Source: Dimorphilus gyrociliatus
Taxonomy: Eukaryota > Annelida > Polychaeta > Dinophilidae
DNA: 64,000 nt
Assembly (NCBI GenBank): GCA_904063045.1
Contig: CAJFCJ010000020.1
Span: 1,418,916-1,482,915 of the forward strand
Reading direction: 5' to 3'
Shown here: positions 48,301 to 59,671 of the stretch, piece by piece
Layout of the letters: every line of letters starts with the position of its first letter
How positions within the stretch are numbered: the stretch's first letter is position 1
Made by a program: the position numbers and the translations under genes
The notes under the pieces: generated by a model
Database searches by the model: none
What the model saw: only the letters and a program-made list of their open reading frames with translations
What the model was told of the DNA's origin: nothing

Positions 48301-50105
48301 AAGAGTATACCTGACAAGAAGATTTAATGGTTGTATCAAGATTAACTGACGAGCATGAAGAGGGATTTGTTGATTGCTTCGGGACGCATAATCCATTCTG
48401 ACACCAATTCGAGTTTCCTGTTCCACATCTACTTCCCGGTAGTAATCCAGGTGTGTGTAGAGTACACTGATTACTACTCAGTCTACATTGAAGTTGCTTG
48501 CAATTATCTGGGTTGTTTTCCTGGACAAAAGGACATAGTGGATTTGATGTTAGTCTTCTACATTGTTCATCTGCTGTTGAAAACCCAGACACATCGGGGA
48601 AGCCTGTTGTTGGACTTACACCACCCAATCCAGCGTGAGCACAAGGTCTATTGTATAAACAAACTCTTTCGTATCCGTTGGAGTTGGTGCCTCTTAGAAT
48701 AGTTCTCATTTCATTAATAGAGCATTGGGACCATCTATAACGATTGGCGATAGTGTTTAAATTTCCATCTCCACCTTCGGCAGTCATTATGAAAGACTGT
48801 CTAGAATCACATGTATTGGTACCTGTGCCATCATGTTGACAGCCTAGAGAATGACCCAATTCATGAGCCATTGTAGACCATGTATTTAAATCATCTTCTA
48901 TAATTGTCTGTCTTCCATCGTTTCCACAAATACCAAACGCGTTTTCAGCATATGGCGCAAGTCCGACTATACTTGAACTCATCCTTTGACCATTTGCATA
49001 CGCAGCAAGATTATATTTAGTTATCCAGAACAGATAATCATAATCCGACCAGCTTTGTGCTTTTGAAAATGTTTCAAGATTATTCAGCATCTTCTCACTG
49101 TCGATATACGTTGTTTGAGGAGTGGATTGAATACCTTCAGGTATGGCATTACGATAAACATCTTGTTCAAGTTGATTAAAACGATTTGTTATAATAATTA
49201 GCTCTTTCAACCAAACCGACACTTGAAATTGATAAGTATTCCTATCAATGTTTTTATAAACTGTGTCAACTTGATTCATTTGGGCAACAACGTACAATCT
49301 CAATCCAGATAAGGCTCTTGCTTGATCTTGTCCATTGAGAGTCAAGAAGCGATTATACATTGTAGAATCAGTATAGACTCGGCTTTCGATGTGATAATCT
49401 TCGTATTGGCCTGGTCCAGCTCTGGCAGCTTTAACTTTAGGTCCTCCTTCATTGTCGGATTTCTCTTTTTTTACATAATCCTTGATATCTCCTATGGGAA
49501 TGAATATGAACAAGCAGATAAATATTTATTTAACTTTGTTCGAAAACTGCCTTGTAATTTTTTTTAATATACCTGCTTCGCTTTCAGGTACTATAATTTC
49601 TTCAATATAATGTTCTAAACTGGAATCATCACCAGAGTCAAGAGATGAAGTATCGCAATTACTATTAACAGGCCTAATTTTAAACGGCCCACTTCCGTCT
49701 TGTCTCCTCACCAAACCGTCCTAAGAATTATGATTAATTTATATGTATATGTAAATATTTATTTTAAAAACAGCCCCCGCTTTTTATTTTTAAACTTACA
49801 AGTCTTATACAGGGTCCTTCTTCAGAGGCAACAATTGAACTTCCAGTTTCAGGATGTGAATAGCCCTTGGCACGAAGTGGTCCTAAATCTATATTCTCAG
49901 TTGAATTTAATCCATAGACAGTTGTATTTAAAATGCTGTAATCATATCCATTAAGTCCTAGAGTTATATTCAATTTCAACTTAGTAGATTGTATCTTTAA
50001 TTGCGTTGGCAGGGGATTATATTTTGGAACTTTAAATGTTGTTTTTTGACCAACCGCACTAGCCAAAGGTGATGACAGAAACGCACAAATAAACAACAGC
50101 AACAT
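39373..50105 (-). CDS. Giant secreted ADAMTS-like metalloprotease with over fifty EGF repeats
   Basis: Twenty-five exons join without a frame break to 2,739 residues: 49800-50105, 49573-49720, 48311-49491, 46139-48248, 45955-46071, 45782-45904, 45498-45725, 44947-45432, 44775-44891, 44566-44676, 44124-44234, 43953-44066, 43779-43889, 43603-43713, 43008-43526, seven of 234 bases (42708, 42412, 42116, 41820, 41524, 41227, 40332 as low ends), 40038-40268, 39641-39916 and 39373-39554. A signal peptide (MLLLFICAFLSSPLASA) leads to a propeptide. A reprolysin M12B domain carries zinc motif HELGHSLGCQHD at about 361 and Met-turn FIMTA. A cysteine-rich module (ADEQCRRL, CKQLQCR, WCQNGLCVP) resembles that of ADAMTS. 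About 54 EGF-like repeats follow, then a short Cys-rich end (CVYLRESDRFKICEA, CKFTCNLC) like ShK. No thrombospondin repeats or membrane helix are visible. Confidence 0.85.
40332..40565 (-). repeat. Additional copy of the duplicated EGF exon
   Basis: A 234-base phase 1-1 exon nearly identical to those at 41227-42941. A further diverged copy of 231 bases lies at 40038-40268. They are separated from the main array by a 661-base intron (40566-41226). Confidence 0.8.
41227..42941 (-). repeat. Tandem array of six EGF exon-intron units
   Basis: Six copies of a 234-base exon with 62-63-base introns repeat every 296-297 bases (exon low ends 41227, 41524, 41820, 42116, 42412, 42708). Introns are almost as similar as exons, which shows recent duplication or conversion. 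Each exon is phase 1-1 and adds two EGF units (NPNPCRNSGICSVSGSTF, then VNNPCIRGTC). The copy at 42708-42941 diverges at its 5' end. Confidence 0.95.
47380..47830 (-). repeat. Tandem 222-base duplication inside the large EGF exon
   Basis: Two almost identical 222-base (74-residue) blocks, each a pair of EGF repeats (YCLNHGCVNGQC and FCTPNICNNGRC). They are offset by exactly 222 bases, as seen from cataatcttc at 47419 and 47641. Confidence 0.85.
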
Positions 50106-52214
50106 ATTTTCCCTGTGGTTTTATACTTTTATTAAGTATGAAGGCAGTTGTTTGCATAGTACAAGCCTTTTAAATACGTTAATTTCAACATATAGCATTA
50201 ATTTCATTAAATTTTAAATAAATGAATAAATGTACACTTAATAAGTTTTTCCCACTTACATTGTTTTATCTTAAGTTCAACCGGTGCTTCTTATAACATA
50301 GCGAGTACACCGAAAGATACGGCTCTAGAACGGCGACTTGAATACGCGTCTGCTCGCCTATGGGGTGTTGTCCCTCTTTTATATAGCAAAGAGGACTATT
50401 CATAGATATAGAAAGGCGCTTCCACTCGGCCAAGCGTGACGCCATATTATAAAAAGTCGGAATTATAGCCCATCAAGGCCTAAATTCTCTCCATATTTTT
50501 CTACGACTTGTAAAAGATAAAAAATCATATTATATTTCATACATAGATATTTGTATCTTGTCTTTTATTCGTTTTTTTATACTATAAATATAAGGAATAT
50601 ATATATTTATAAAGAATATATTCAATTGATTTTAGTCATAAAAAAAGGAAGAAATGAGAATCAAATGTTGCTGTTGGGCGAATTAATTTCAAAATTAATA
50701 AGCTTTTTATAAAACTGTCTACATTCTTGAGTATTAATATATTAATATTATTAAAATCAATTATATTTTATTAGGTAGAATGCTTCAACATATCATTCTA
50801 ACTTCGTTTAAGAAGCTTTTGTAAAAGTATATAGGCCCTGGCTTATTATATCTATAGAATTTAAATATTTCAACAATAGTTGTTAGAGTTTTCATGTCTC
50901 CATTCTTTTTTTTATATAAATAAAAATTTAAGCTATGTAAAATTTATATGAAAAGAAATTGATCTGTTTTAATGAAAAGAAAGAAATTAGTTTTTTATTT
51001 TCTTTAGAAAAAAAAAATTATATTATTCTTATCTATATTTTTATATATAGTTTATACTTCATTTTTAATGATTAATTACTACTTTTAAACTCCTTTTAAT
51101 AGATTTATATAGTCTTTTTTAGAAAAGAATTTTCACAGGATTCAGAAAAGGAAAAAAAATTTTACGTCAATTATACACAGCGGGAGTTTAGCGGGCAAAT
51201 ATTAAGGTCGATATACGGCGAACGTTTTACGTTCGATTGTTCCAGATTTCGAACAATATTCTTAATAAAGTTTAATATTTTTTTTATACTATAAAATTCT
51301 AGTCCATTATTTTTTGAGAAATTGTCTTTTTAATATTTATTTAAGAGAGCTATTAAATTCGCTTAGGTGAAGTAAGAAATACACTTTCCTACTCGTAAAA
51401 TGATCAAATGTCAGCCTTTCTCTCTTTTGTCAAGGTCACTCTTTTCATGTCAAGTCAAAGTTTCTAAAATTCAATAAATTATATATATAGAAATATGATT
51501 CGTAAAATTATATAAGACTCACTTCGGCTATTAGCTCTCTTATAGCAATCTAAATAATTCAAACGACAATGAAAGAAGGTCAAACGGTGCGTCAATTGTG
51601 TTATTCTAAAAACAGAACATTTTTATTAGTAGTCTGTTAATTGAACAATTTTATACAACTCGATTTAGAAATATACCTATTATTAAAACTGCAAGATAGT
51701 GATGAGCTAAGTCTTTCGTTAATTTTATAAATTAAATATTGAACGTCATGCAATATTATCTGATATTAGTATTTGATGCCTTTTTTATTCTTATTTAAAC
51801 ATTGTAGTAAGCGATTGTATTTTATTGTTCGATAGAACATATATATCTAACAACTAAAACTTTGTTGTATCTTTCTATTTAATAGTTTTTCCCTACAGGG
51901 TTATTTAAAGGTATCCAAGCTGTTTAAAAACCCTTTAGCAACTACTTTTGTATTATACCTCTGTAACCTAAACTCTCCCTCTCGCTGTTGAAGAGAAAGA
52001 TTTACCTCCTCAAATGCTATTATTTTCATTTTTCAACTGTCTTCCTTTCAAGACACCCTCTAACTGCGGGGTATAGGTAAATTTTCCCCTTAATTATATC
52101 ACAAGTGCGCTACATGCGGTATTATACAATATATTGTAATATTTTCACATCAGATGGCACTTTAGTCACTATTTTTAAAAGCATAAAACGCCATCTGTAA
52201 TTGACCTTGCAATC
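50106..52214. promoter_or_regulatory. Divergent intergenic region, protease-EGF gene and COQ5
   Basis: AT-rich 2.1 kb with both promoters. Near the protease gene, about 50430-50455, lies a CGCCATATTATAAAA segment (YY1-type core next to a TATA-like stretch). Near COQ5, AGATGGCA (52152-52159, plus) and AGATGGCG (52189-52196, minus) face each other just before the start codon. No coding exon was seen. Confidence 0.45.
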
Positions 52215-53018
52215 ATGGCTCTTCGCCGTGTTTTAAGGTCTTCCTTGGGTTTCAGGCGGTATTCAACCCATTTCGGATATGAAACTGTTTCAGAGAATGA
52301 AAAGGGTCAACGCGTAGGCGAAGTCTTTAGTAATGTTGCTGAATATTACGACTTAATGAATGATGCCATGTCTGGCGGTATTCATAGGGTCTGGAAGGAC
52401 TATTTTGTAAATAAGATGAGCCCGAGAAGCGATACCCGCCTTCTGGATGTCGCTGGAGGTACTGGTGACATTGCTTTCAGGTGTTTAAGACACATGAAGA
52501 ATTCTGCCTTACCTGATGAGCATCAATCAGGTGAAATTATTGTATGTGATATCAATGCCGAAATGTTGAAAGTTGGCGAAAAGAGGGCGAAGCAGGATGG
52601 TCTAGAACTTAAATGGGTTCAGGGTAATGCTGAAGAATTACCTTTTCCCGAAAATTCTTTCGATGTCTACTCTATAGCTTATGGAATTAGGAATGTAACA
52701 AGAATACAAAAGGCTTTGGAAGAAGCCTTTCGAGTATTAAAAGTTGGCGGAAGATTTATGTGTTTAGAGTTTTCAGATGTTCAGAATCCCATCATTAATG
52801 ATGTTTACGATTGGTATTCATTTAACATCATACCAGTAACCGGAAAACTACTATCAGGAGATTGGAAGTCCTATCAATACTTAGTAGAAAGTATTAGACA
52901 ATTTCCGAAAGCCGATGACTTTAAAAATATGATAGAAGAAGCCGGTTTCCAAGAAGTTCATTATGAGAAACTCATGTTTGGAGTGTCTGCTATTCACTCT
53001 GGCTTCAAACTAAAGTAA
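52215..53018 (+). CDS. COQ5: Ubiquinone biosynthesis C-methyltransferase COQ5
   Basis: An intronless gene of 267 residues. A short basic presequence (MALRRVLRSSLGFRRYSTHF) marks mitochondrial import. The UbiE/COQ5 class I methyltransferase follows: YYDLMNDAMSGGIHRVWKD, SAM-binding motif LLDVAGGTGDIAF at about 76, motif NAEELPFPENSFDVYSIAYG, then GGRFMCLEFS and DWYSFNIIPVTGKLLSGD. It methylates the quinone ring (2-methoxy-6-polyprenyl-1,4-benzoquinol) in coenzyme Q synthesis on the matrix side of the inner membrane. An AATAAA signal at 53095-53100 lies in the 92 bases that separate it from the facing stop codon of the transporter. Confidence 0.97.
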   Translation: MALRRVLRSSLGFRRYSTHFGYETVSENEKGQRVGEVFSNVAEYYDLMNDAMSGGIHRVWKDYFVNKMSPRSDTRLLDVAGGTGDIAFRCLRHMKNSALPDEHQSGEIIVCDINAEMLKVGEKRAKQDGLELKWVQGNAEELPFPENSFDVYSIAYGIRNVTRIQKALEEAFRVLKVGGRFMCLEFSDVQNPIINDVYDWYSFNIIPVTGKLLSGDWKSYQYLVESIRQFPKADDFKNMIEEAGFQEVHYEKLMFGVSAIHSGFKLK

Positions 53019-53110
53019 ATATACTTCAAGTCTTACAAAAACTTAAAATATAACATAGTTATTGTATGGTTTGTAAAAATGTATTTTTTTAGTAAATAAA
53101 ACTTAATAAT

Positions 53111-54765
53111 TCAAGCATCGACAGTTATTTCTTCATTTTCTTCATTCATAAGAATTTCATCCATATGATTAATTTCTAAACACCTAACAATTCTGTGTAA
53201 AAGTGATTGAATAAATCGATAAAGTATAAGTGAAATATTTAATTAGGCTTACGCAATAAAAACAGCTCCAACAAGGCAAAACAAACTGGCTACTAGAAAG
53301 ACAAATCCAGGAAAGACATGTACAGTTTTGGCATAAATCACATCAAATAGGCTTGTCGAAGCTAACTGGGCAATAGCTTCTATGAAACTGACAACTGAAA
53401 ATAAAGCTCCTGCAAGAGAAAAATTAGAACAATTCACTGCTTTCAATAACTTCATATGATTCAGTTATACCTTGGTGAAATCTAGATATAAGGAGTGAGA
53501 GATATCCTCTGATTAGAGGAAACCCAATGAAAGTCCCACTGCCTATAAATGGTGCTGTAGGAATAAATAAAACTTATTTATATTCACATATTGTTTATTA
53601 TTTATTTGTAATGACCTATGAACATCATCCAACTCTTCGTAGAAACTGATTGCACAAGTTGCATTAGAGCTGAAGATATTATTCCAATAAGAGACATTGT
53701 AGAAAGACGTAGAGAACAACATGTCCTAAAGATCTTTGCCCACACTATGCCTAAAATTATAACGAGCATTATAGTAACACCACTGAAAATGCCTATTTCC
53801 ACTGAATTCCAACACAGTGGGGCACTCATCATAAATAAAGTATTTGCATCGTTTCGTCCAACGAATACCATATAATTACAAAGAAAGGCAGCTGTGAGTA
53901 ATCTCAGCACCCATCCTCTTCTACCAGACATAAGAAATAATTTAAATCCCTCCTTGGAATCCTTTAAGTTGAATAAGTCTTTGAGTTTATTGGTCCCTTT
54001 TGGGGAATAAATGGTTTCAGGTACAAAGAAGAATAGGTAGATCATGGATAAGAAATAAATAGAAAACACAGCGAAAAAAGGTTGAGAAAAATTGGTACTT
54101 TTAATCCAATATCCAATTCCTATTTGAGCAGCTCCAGCAACGAGAGCCATCAAACCTTCAGCTGTAATTATTTTCAAGCTTCTTTGATCAGTATCAGTAA
54201 TATCGGCTATATAAGAGAAAGCCCCAAGAGTTAATCCATTGTTCCCACCAAATAAACCATAAATAGTTTTTCCAATATATAAATATAGAATATTTAATTT
54301 TAGTGATACAACTAACACAGTTATCAAAGAGTCACAGAGAGCCCCTATCATAGAGATATACATAATTGGTTTTCGACCAATTCGATCACTCCAGGGTCCA
54401 ATAAAGAGAGCTATAAACATAGCCGGTATATTTTGAACTAAACTCAACCCTAACATAAACTCAGCTGACTTTTGTTGACCTTTATCCTTTTCGTAATTTT
54501 TTTGACATGTTTGGTTTTCTGTTGAATTTGATGGAGAAGTTAATACCGAATTTACGAACTGATTTGTTATTACAGGTGTAGAATAGCAACCAACGAAAAC
54601 CATAATGATCAATGGCTCAACGATAAATGTCCTTTTAGGTTTTATGATTTTTCTTTCCTGAAAATTATCATCTTTATTCACAAGGGGACTTGATTCGCCT
54701 TCGTCCGTGCTGTTATAGGATCGGATATCTGAAATCCCACTCTCTTGAGTTTCAGGATAAACCAT
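53111..54765 (-). CDS. SLC46-like major facilitator transporter
   Basis: Four exons, 53616-54765, 53471-53554, 53253-53409 and 53111-53192, give 490 residues. A hydrophilic N-terminus with ESSPLVNKDD is followed by a helix at about 50 and, after a loop with N-glycosylation sites (NSTENQTC), the other helices of a twelve-segment MFS fold. The MFS signature GPWSDRIGRKPIMYISMIGA lies in the loop between helices 2 and 3, and FGGNNGLTLGAFSYIADIT is typical of the SLC46 group (proton-coupled folate transporter and SLC46A3-like). Substrate is not predictable; folate, haem-like and other anions are known for relatives. It converges on COQ5. Confidence 0.85.
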
Positions 54766-55160
54766 TTCTTTTCAAGTTCTATATAAGATTGTCAGATAAG
54801 TTAAGGTCTCATTGTAAAAAAAATCATGTGACCATTGGCAGGCTCAAGGGATGAAAATTTAGAACATCGGGTCATTATCTAGGCCTATTCACCTTTATAT
54901 CAATGCAAATTTTTTATGGTAAAATATTATTAATTAATTTTTTTAAATTTTAAATACCTATTTTCACTTAAATCATCAAAAAATCACAATTCCTCATACA
55001 ATGCTGGATATTTTCTAAGAAATGTAAACTAGCAGACGATAATTTTGGCGCCACCTGCCAGGTTTGAAATAGTGGCTTTAGTAAAGTATATTTTTCGAAA
55101 GTTTACGACAGTCAACAATTTAGTAAAAAAATAACAATATATACTGAAATTGAATAAATT
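54766..55160. other. Region between SLC46-like gene and TELO2 stop
   Basis: Both genes are on the minus strand. The 395 bases hold the TELO2 3' UTR and the transporter promoter. A CTCF-like core (GCAGGTGGCGCC on the minus strand, octamer at 55049-55056) is present. Confidence 0.45.
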
Positions 55161-57482
55161 TCATGTAGAAGCATTCTCTTTGAAGGATTTGGCAAATAAG
55201 CAGAATGATGTTGAAGCTCTCTCCCGACATTCCTTATCCGAATCTTCATTCATAACTTTTTTCAACCACTCCATTACGTCTGTAGCATTTACAATTGTCA
55301 GTAAATTATTAGGATTCAAAGCTGATGCAATAACGCATAAGCCGTATAAAAGAGCTTGTTTGACACTTGGTTCTTCGTGCCACCTTAACAACCATATCAC
55401 TTCCAGCAAGTCAATACACATTTTATCCGACGTTACAACATTCCTTGCAACATTGACAATACTCGATATGGTATAGATGACTCTGGTTAAAACGATATGA
55501 TCTTTTCCTAATAAGTCAAGATAAGATCTTCTAACATCAAGCCCGGTTAAAAGAGGATAAAAAAATAGAGATACACTCGAAGATAATTTGTTTTCTCTCA
55601 CGTCACATTGTTTTGCTTTCGATCCCCAACGACGAGTTTTCGCCTCTAATCTATTCGCAACAAGTGCTCTACAATCTGTAACATTCGATTGCAAAGTGTT
55701 TTTTTTGGATTTGGAGGTGTCCTCTATAGCTTTTGCTGGTTCAGGGAAGGCCAATGACTTGGCTGCTGCTGAGAGAGCGTGCAACATCAGCAAGCGTTTC
55801 TCTATAGTATAATTATATTCGTAAACTTGACTTGTCATATATTTTGTCACTTTAGCAGGTGATACCACTATTAAAGCAACAAGAGCCTGAAATACATGAA
55901 TTTCACCTTCTTCTGTGGTAGGACTAATATGAAGTAAAACTTTAGCCATTTCATCTCCCATTTCGTCAACAGTTGACTTATTTTTCTGAATCAATTTGAC
56001 AGCATATTCTAGGCACGTGTTTGTAAGTTCGACATCTTGTGTCTGTATCAAACCATCTAAGCAATCGCGTAGGTAGTGGGGTACTTTGTTAGATCGTTTC
56101 GGAAGGTCATTAGATTGATCATATGCTGGCAAATCATCATCACTATCCAAATCTTCAGAGTTTATATTTGCTTCAGTTTCAACTTCTTCTTCAACTTTAA
56201 GATTTTTTATTATCTCTGCAATATCTTCTTCATTCTTAGCTAACTTCTCCTCAAGATTCTTTAGCTCTAATGTATATTCATTATCTGAATATTCAAATTC
56301 CAGTTTATCAGTGGAAACTTTAAGTTTACTCGTTAGAATTTCTCCACAACACATTCCCATAGTTCTAAGGTCATTATCTTCGATAGCGAGATGAATTTCT
56401 ACGCCTTGTAATAATGCTTTGCTGTCAAAATACTCTTGTTGAGGACAATTTATGGCGCAAATGACTAGGGCTCTGGTTATATAGAATCTTTGATGAATCG
56501 TTGAATGACGTAAAGCGCTAGCATCTGACCATATTCGGAGTAAGTTATTAACAGCATCTTTAAATAGAGTGAGCCTGGCAGGTGATGTTGTAAAGTGAGA
56601 GATTAGCACATTCAGCGAAGTGAGCGAAAGGTCACTTCGATGTAGTAGTAATTTTACTGTTAGCAAATTCTTTAATGAGGTATTTTCCAGAGCACTATTA
56701 ACTAGAAAACTTGAGAAAAGGCGCTCATTTCTTACATTCTTTAGAAGAGAGACAATAAAGCTTTCCTGTTGGGAAAACTGTAAAGTTGATAATAATTTAT
56801 AATTTATTCGATTCCAGATGCCATCATCAGCCTTTGAAACAAAAGTAGGTAAAATAGTCTTCCAAACATAGTCTCCGTATCCTATAACACACAGTTTACC
56901 TAATAATCTTGTAACTGCTCGAATTTGAAAATCTTTACTATTTTTAATACTTTCAACACCCTGTTTTATAACTATTAATATAGATGAACATACTTTAGGA
57001 ACAAGATTTGAAGGAACAAAAAGATCGGATAATTCTCTCTTTTGAAGATTTGCCATTCGGGATGTAAACGATCCTATAAGATTTATTACACAATCTTGAA
57101 TATCGTTTGGACTGTTGACAATACTTTCTAGTAAATTAGTAATCTTTTTTTGTTCTGTAAATTTTTCTAACAGAGAAGCACATTTTAATCTTTTGAACAT
57201 TGTTCCGGTTGAGCTATTGTTCAACAAAACGATAAAAGCATCTATTTCTGGTCCATCTAAAAATATTGAATCATAGGAGCTTTGACAATGAGCTGATTGT
57301 AGTTTCTTAACGAAGTCGACATCGTAGAGGGAGAGTAGGGAATTTAACGTTTCTGAATAATGCAATCGTTCTTTTGATTCTCGTTTTATTTTTAGAAGCT
57401 CTTCAGCTATTTTTGGAGGATCAAAATCTTTCAAATGCTTAATTTCGCTTTTAGGCTGAATGTGAGGACTAATATCTGCCAT
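55161..57482 (-). CDS. TELO2: TELO2 (Tel2) of the TTT complex
   Basis: One coding exon of 773 residues. The start at 57482 (ATATGGCAGA context) is preferred over an in-frame ATG 14 codons upstream, because a good splice acceptor (tattgcag) lies just before it and implies a non-coding first exon. The protein is an all-helical HEAT-like superhelix. A central acidic segment (DLDSDDDLPAYDQSND at about 444) corresponds to the conserved CK2-phosphorylated loop of TELO2. The following VPHYLRDCLDGL and the C-terminal EVIWLLRWHEEPSVKQALLY match the family. With TTI1 and TTI2 it brings HSP90 to newly made PIKK kinases (mTOR, ATM, ATR, DNA-PK). It is divergent from glutathione reductase. Confidence 0.9.
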   Translation of the reverse strand: MADISPHIQPKSEIKHLKDFDPPKIAEELLKIKRESKERLHYSETLNSLLSLYDVDFVKKLQSAHCQSSYDSIFLDGPEIDAFIVLLNNSSTGTMFKRLKCASLLEKFTEQKKITNLLESIVNSPNDIQDCVINLIGSFTSRMANLQKRELSDLFVPSNLVPKVCSSILIVIKQGVESIKNSKDFQIRAVTRLLGKLCVIGYGDYVWKTILPTFVSKADDGIWNRINYKLLSTLQFSQQESFIVSLLKNVRNERLFSSFLVNSALENTSLKNLLTVKLLLHRSDLSLTSLNVLISHFTTSPARLTLFKDAVNNLLRIWSDASALRHSTIHQRFYITRALVICAINCPQQEYFDSKALLQGVEIHLAIEDNDLRTMGMCCGEILTSKLKVSTDKLEFEYSDNEYTLELKNLEEKLAKNEEDIAEIIKNLKVEEEVETEANINSEDLDSDDDLPAYDQSNDLPKRSNKVPHYLRDCLDGLIQTQDVELTNTCLEYAVKLIQKNKSTVDEMGDEMAKVLLHISPTTEEGEIHVFQALVALIVVSPAKVTKYMTSQVYEYNYTIEKRLLMLHALSAAAKSLAFPEPAKAIEDTSKSKKNTLQSNVTDCRALVANRLEAKTRRWGSKAKQCDVRENKLSSSVSLFFYPLLTGLDVRRSYLDLLGKDHIVLTRVIYTISSIVNVARNVVTSDKMCIDLLEVIWLLRWHEEPSVKQALLYGLCVIASALNPNNLLTIVNATDVMEWLKKVMNEDSDKECRERASTSFCLFAKSFKENAST

Positions 57483-58179
57483 ATTTTTTTTTCTGCAATA
57501 ATAAACAATAGTAGAATATATCATTAACTAAACTGTACGTTATTTGAGTATTGCTATAAAGGTAGTCATATGTAAATAATATTAACATTACCATTTAGAC
57601 AAAAAAATTTCTTAGGAGGTAATAGTAGCTATATACTTGATTAATTCTTACAAGTATTCTCTTGTAATGTTGAATACAACTTGAAGTTCAACTATATCAT
57701 TATAATATCGCTCACAAAATTAGTTTTTATTCAAACGAATTATTCTTTGAAAGAAAGACAAGTTTTTTTATTAAAAAAAACTTCCTTTAAAACCAGTTAA
57801 TCAGCAAAATATGCCTATATGTCTAGTTTTATCTATTCAAAAGAAACGTAATATTCAAGTGTCGTGAATTGAACGGTGTATACTATATCCTTCACCTTTG
57901 TTGACATTATTTTCGTATATTGTGAAATAGGTTTGATTAGTATAACTTCGCCCCTGGTTCACTATTTGGTATCATAGCACTACGAAAATATCTGTGCTCA
58001 CTATAAGGGCGCTTCTACAGATATAATAATTCAAGGGTTTATTGTAATAGTGGGATAACTGACCTTCGTCAGTGAAGGGTATTTTTTGTTTTGATTCCAT
58101 ATCACATGTGAGATTTTGAAAAATCATTGTGAGGACGTAAATTGTCACTGATTCTATTAACTGCGCAAGAACCATTTAA
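57483..58179. promoter_or_regulatory. Divergent promoter region of TELO2 and glutathione reductase
   Basis: About 700 bases with the non-coding first exon of TELO2 and both promoters. An open frame at 57972-58175 (minus strand) lacks protein features and is taken as chance. Confidence 0.45.
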
Positions 58180-59671
58180 ATGTACGCTTCTACCTTTAGA
58201 TTTCTAATTGCCAATAGGCAACAACTAGTCCTGAAGCTTAGACGAGCCATGTCAACAACCAAAAATTATGACCTTTTGGTGCTTGGAGGTGGTTCTGGAG
58301 GATTAGCAGCAGCTAGAAGAGCCGCAGAATTTGGTGCATCAGCAGTTATCTTTGATGGAGCTTATGTTGGCGGTACTTGTGTAAACGTTGGTTGTGTACC
58401 GAAAAAGGTTACTTATTATGCCGCAAATCACGCAGATTTTATAAGAAATAATCTTGATTATGGATTTCATGTAGAGTACAAAAGTTTTGATTTTGCAACG
58501 TTCAAGAAGAAAAGAGACGACTATATTAAGCGATTACATTCTATTTACTTTTCCAATTTGAATAAAGCAAATGTCGATTGGGTTAATGCCTATGGATCAA
58601 TCACCCCTGATGGTTCCATTCAAGCTGATGGTAAAATATATAAAGGAAAACATATTATAATTGCTACAGGATCTACACCAATTCTGCCAACAAATATTCC
58701 CGGATATGATTTAGGTATGACATCTGATGGATTTTTTGAAATGGAAGAATTACCCAAGAAATCAGTTATTGTTGGAGCGGGCTATATAGGAGTAGAATTA
58801 GCTGGAATGCTTCATGGGTTAGGAACTGATGCAACGTTGGTTATAAGAAAGGACAGAGTTTTAAGAAACTTTGACGGAGATTTAAGTAGAGAAGTGACAG
58901 CCTCTTTAGAAACGGAAGGTGTCAATCTAAAACGTAACAGTCAAGTGGCTGAGGTTGTGAAAGACGGAAATAAATTGAAAATCACTCTGGATGATAATTC
59001 TACTATCGATCAAGTTGATAATCTTATTTGGGCTGTTGGAAGAAGACCAAATTCAGAGAAGCTTAATTTGGAATCAGTTGGAATCAAAACAGATAAAATA
59101 GGTTTGTATTATTACCATTTTGTTATTATGGTTGGAATTTTTATCTTACTTTTACTATTTAACAGGGAATATCGTTGTTGACGAATTTCAGAATACTTCC
59201 GTTCCAAACTTTTATTCCATAGGGGATGTTTGTGGGCATGCTCAGTTAACTCCAGTAGCAATAGCCGCTGGCAGGAAGCTAGCACATCGAATATTTAATG
59301 GGGAAAAGAATTCAAAATTGGATTATTCAGCAATACCTACTGTTGTTTTTTCTCATCCTCCTTCAGGTACTATTGGACCATCTGAAGAGGAAGTAAGAAG
59401 TCTCTATCAAGAAGATCAAATAAAAATCTACAAGACCGCATTTACCCCCATGTACAACGCTCTTACAACTCATAAGACTAGAACTTTTATGAAGTTAATT
59501 TGCATTGGCAAAGATGAAAGGGTTATTGGTCTACATATGATTGGTCATGGATGTGATGAGATATTACAAGGATTCGGAGTTGCAATTAAAATGGGCGCAA
59601 CGAAAAAACAATTCGATTCCTGCGTAGCCATTCATCCTACTTCTGCCGAAGAACTTGTAACCATGCGTTAA
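58180..59671 (+). CDS. GSR: Glutathione reductase, likely dual-targeted
   Basis: Two exons, 58180-59101 and 59166-59671, give 475 residues. FAD-binding [18 protein letters not shown], the redox-active disulfide [13 protein letters not shown] at about 64-76, NADPH-binding [11 protein letters not shown] followed by RKDR, second FAD segment YSIGDVCG, and the interface catalytic HPTSAEE are all present. It reduces oxidised glutathione with NADPH. The C-terminus ends ELVTMR and lacks a GCUG selenocysteine tail, so it is not thioredoxin reductase. The first Met precedes a basic Arg/Leu/Gln-rich presequence; a second at about 24 (MSTTKNYD) starts a cytosolic-type protein, as known for GSR in other animals. 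Confidence 0.95.

Noticed and set aside
57483-57524. Upstream in-frame ATG for TELO2
   Set aside because: A splice acceptor lies between it and the conserved start, so it is most likely intronic.
57972-58175. 67-codon minus-strand frame in the TELO2/GSR promoter
   Set aside because: No conserved features; it overlaps the likely promoter and leader of both genes.
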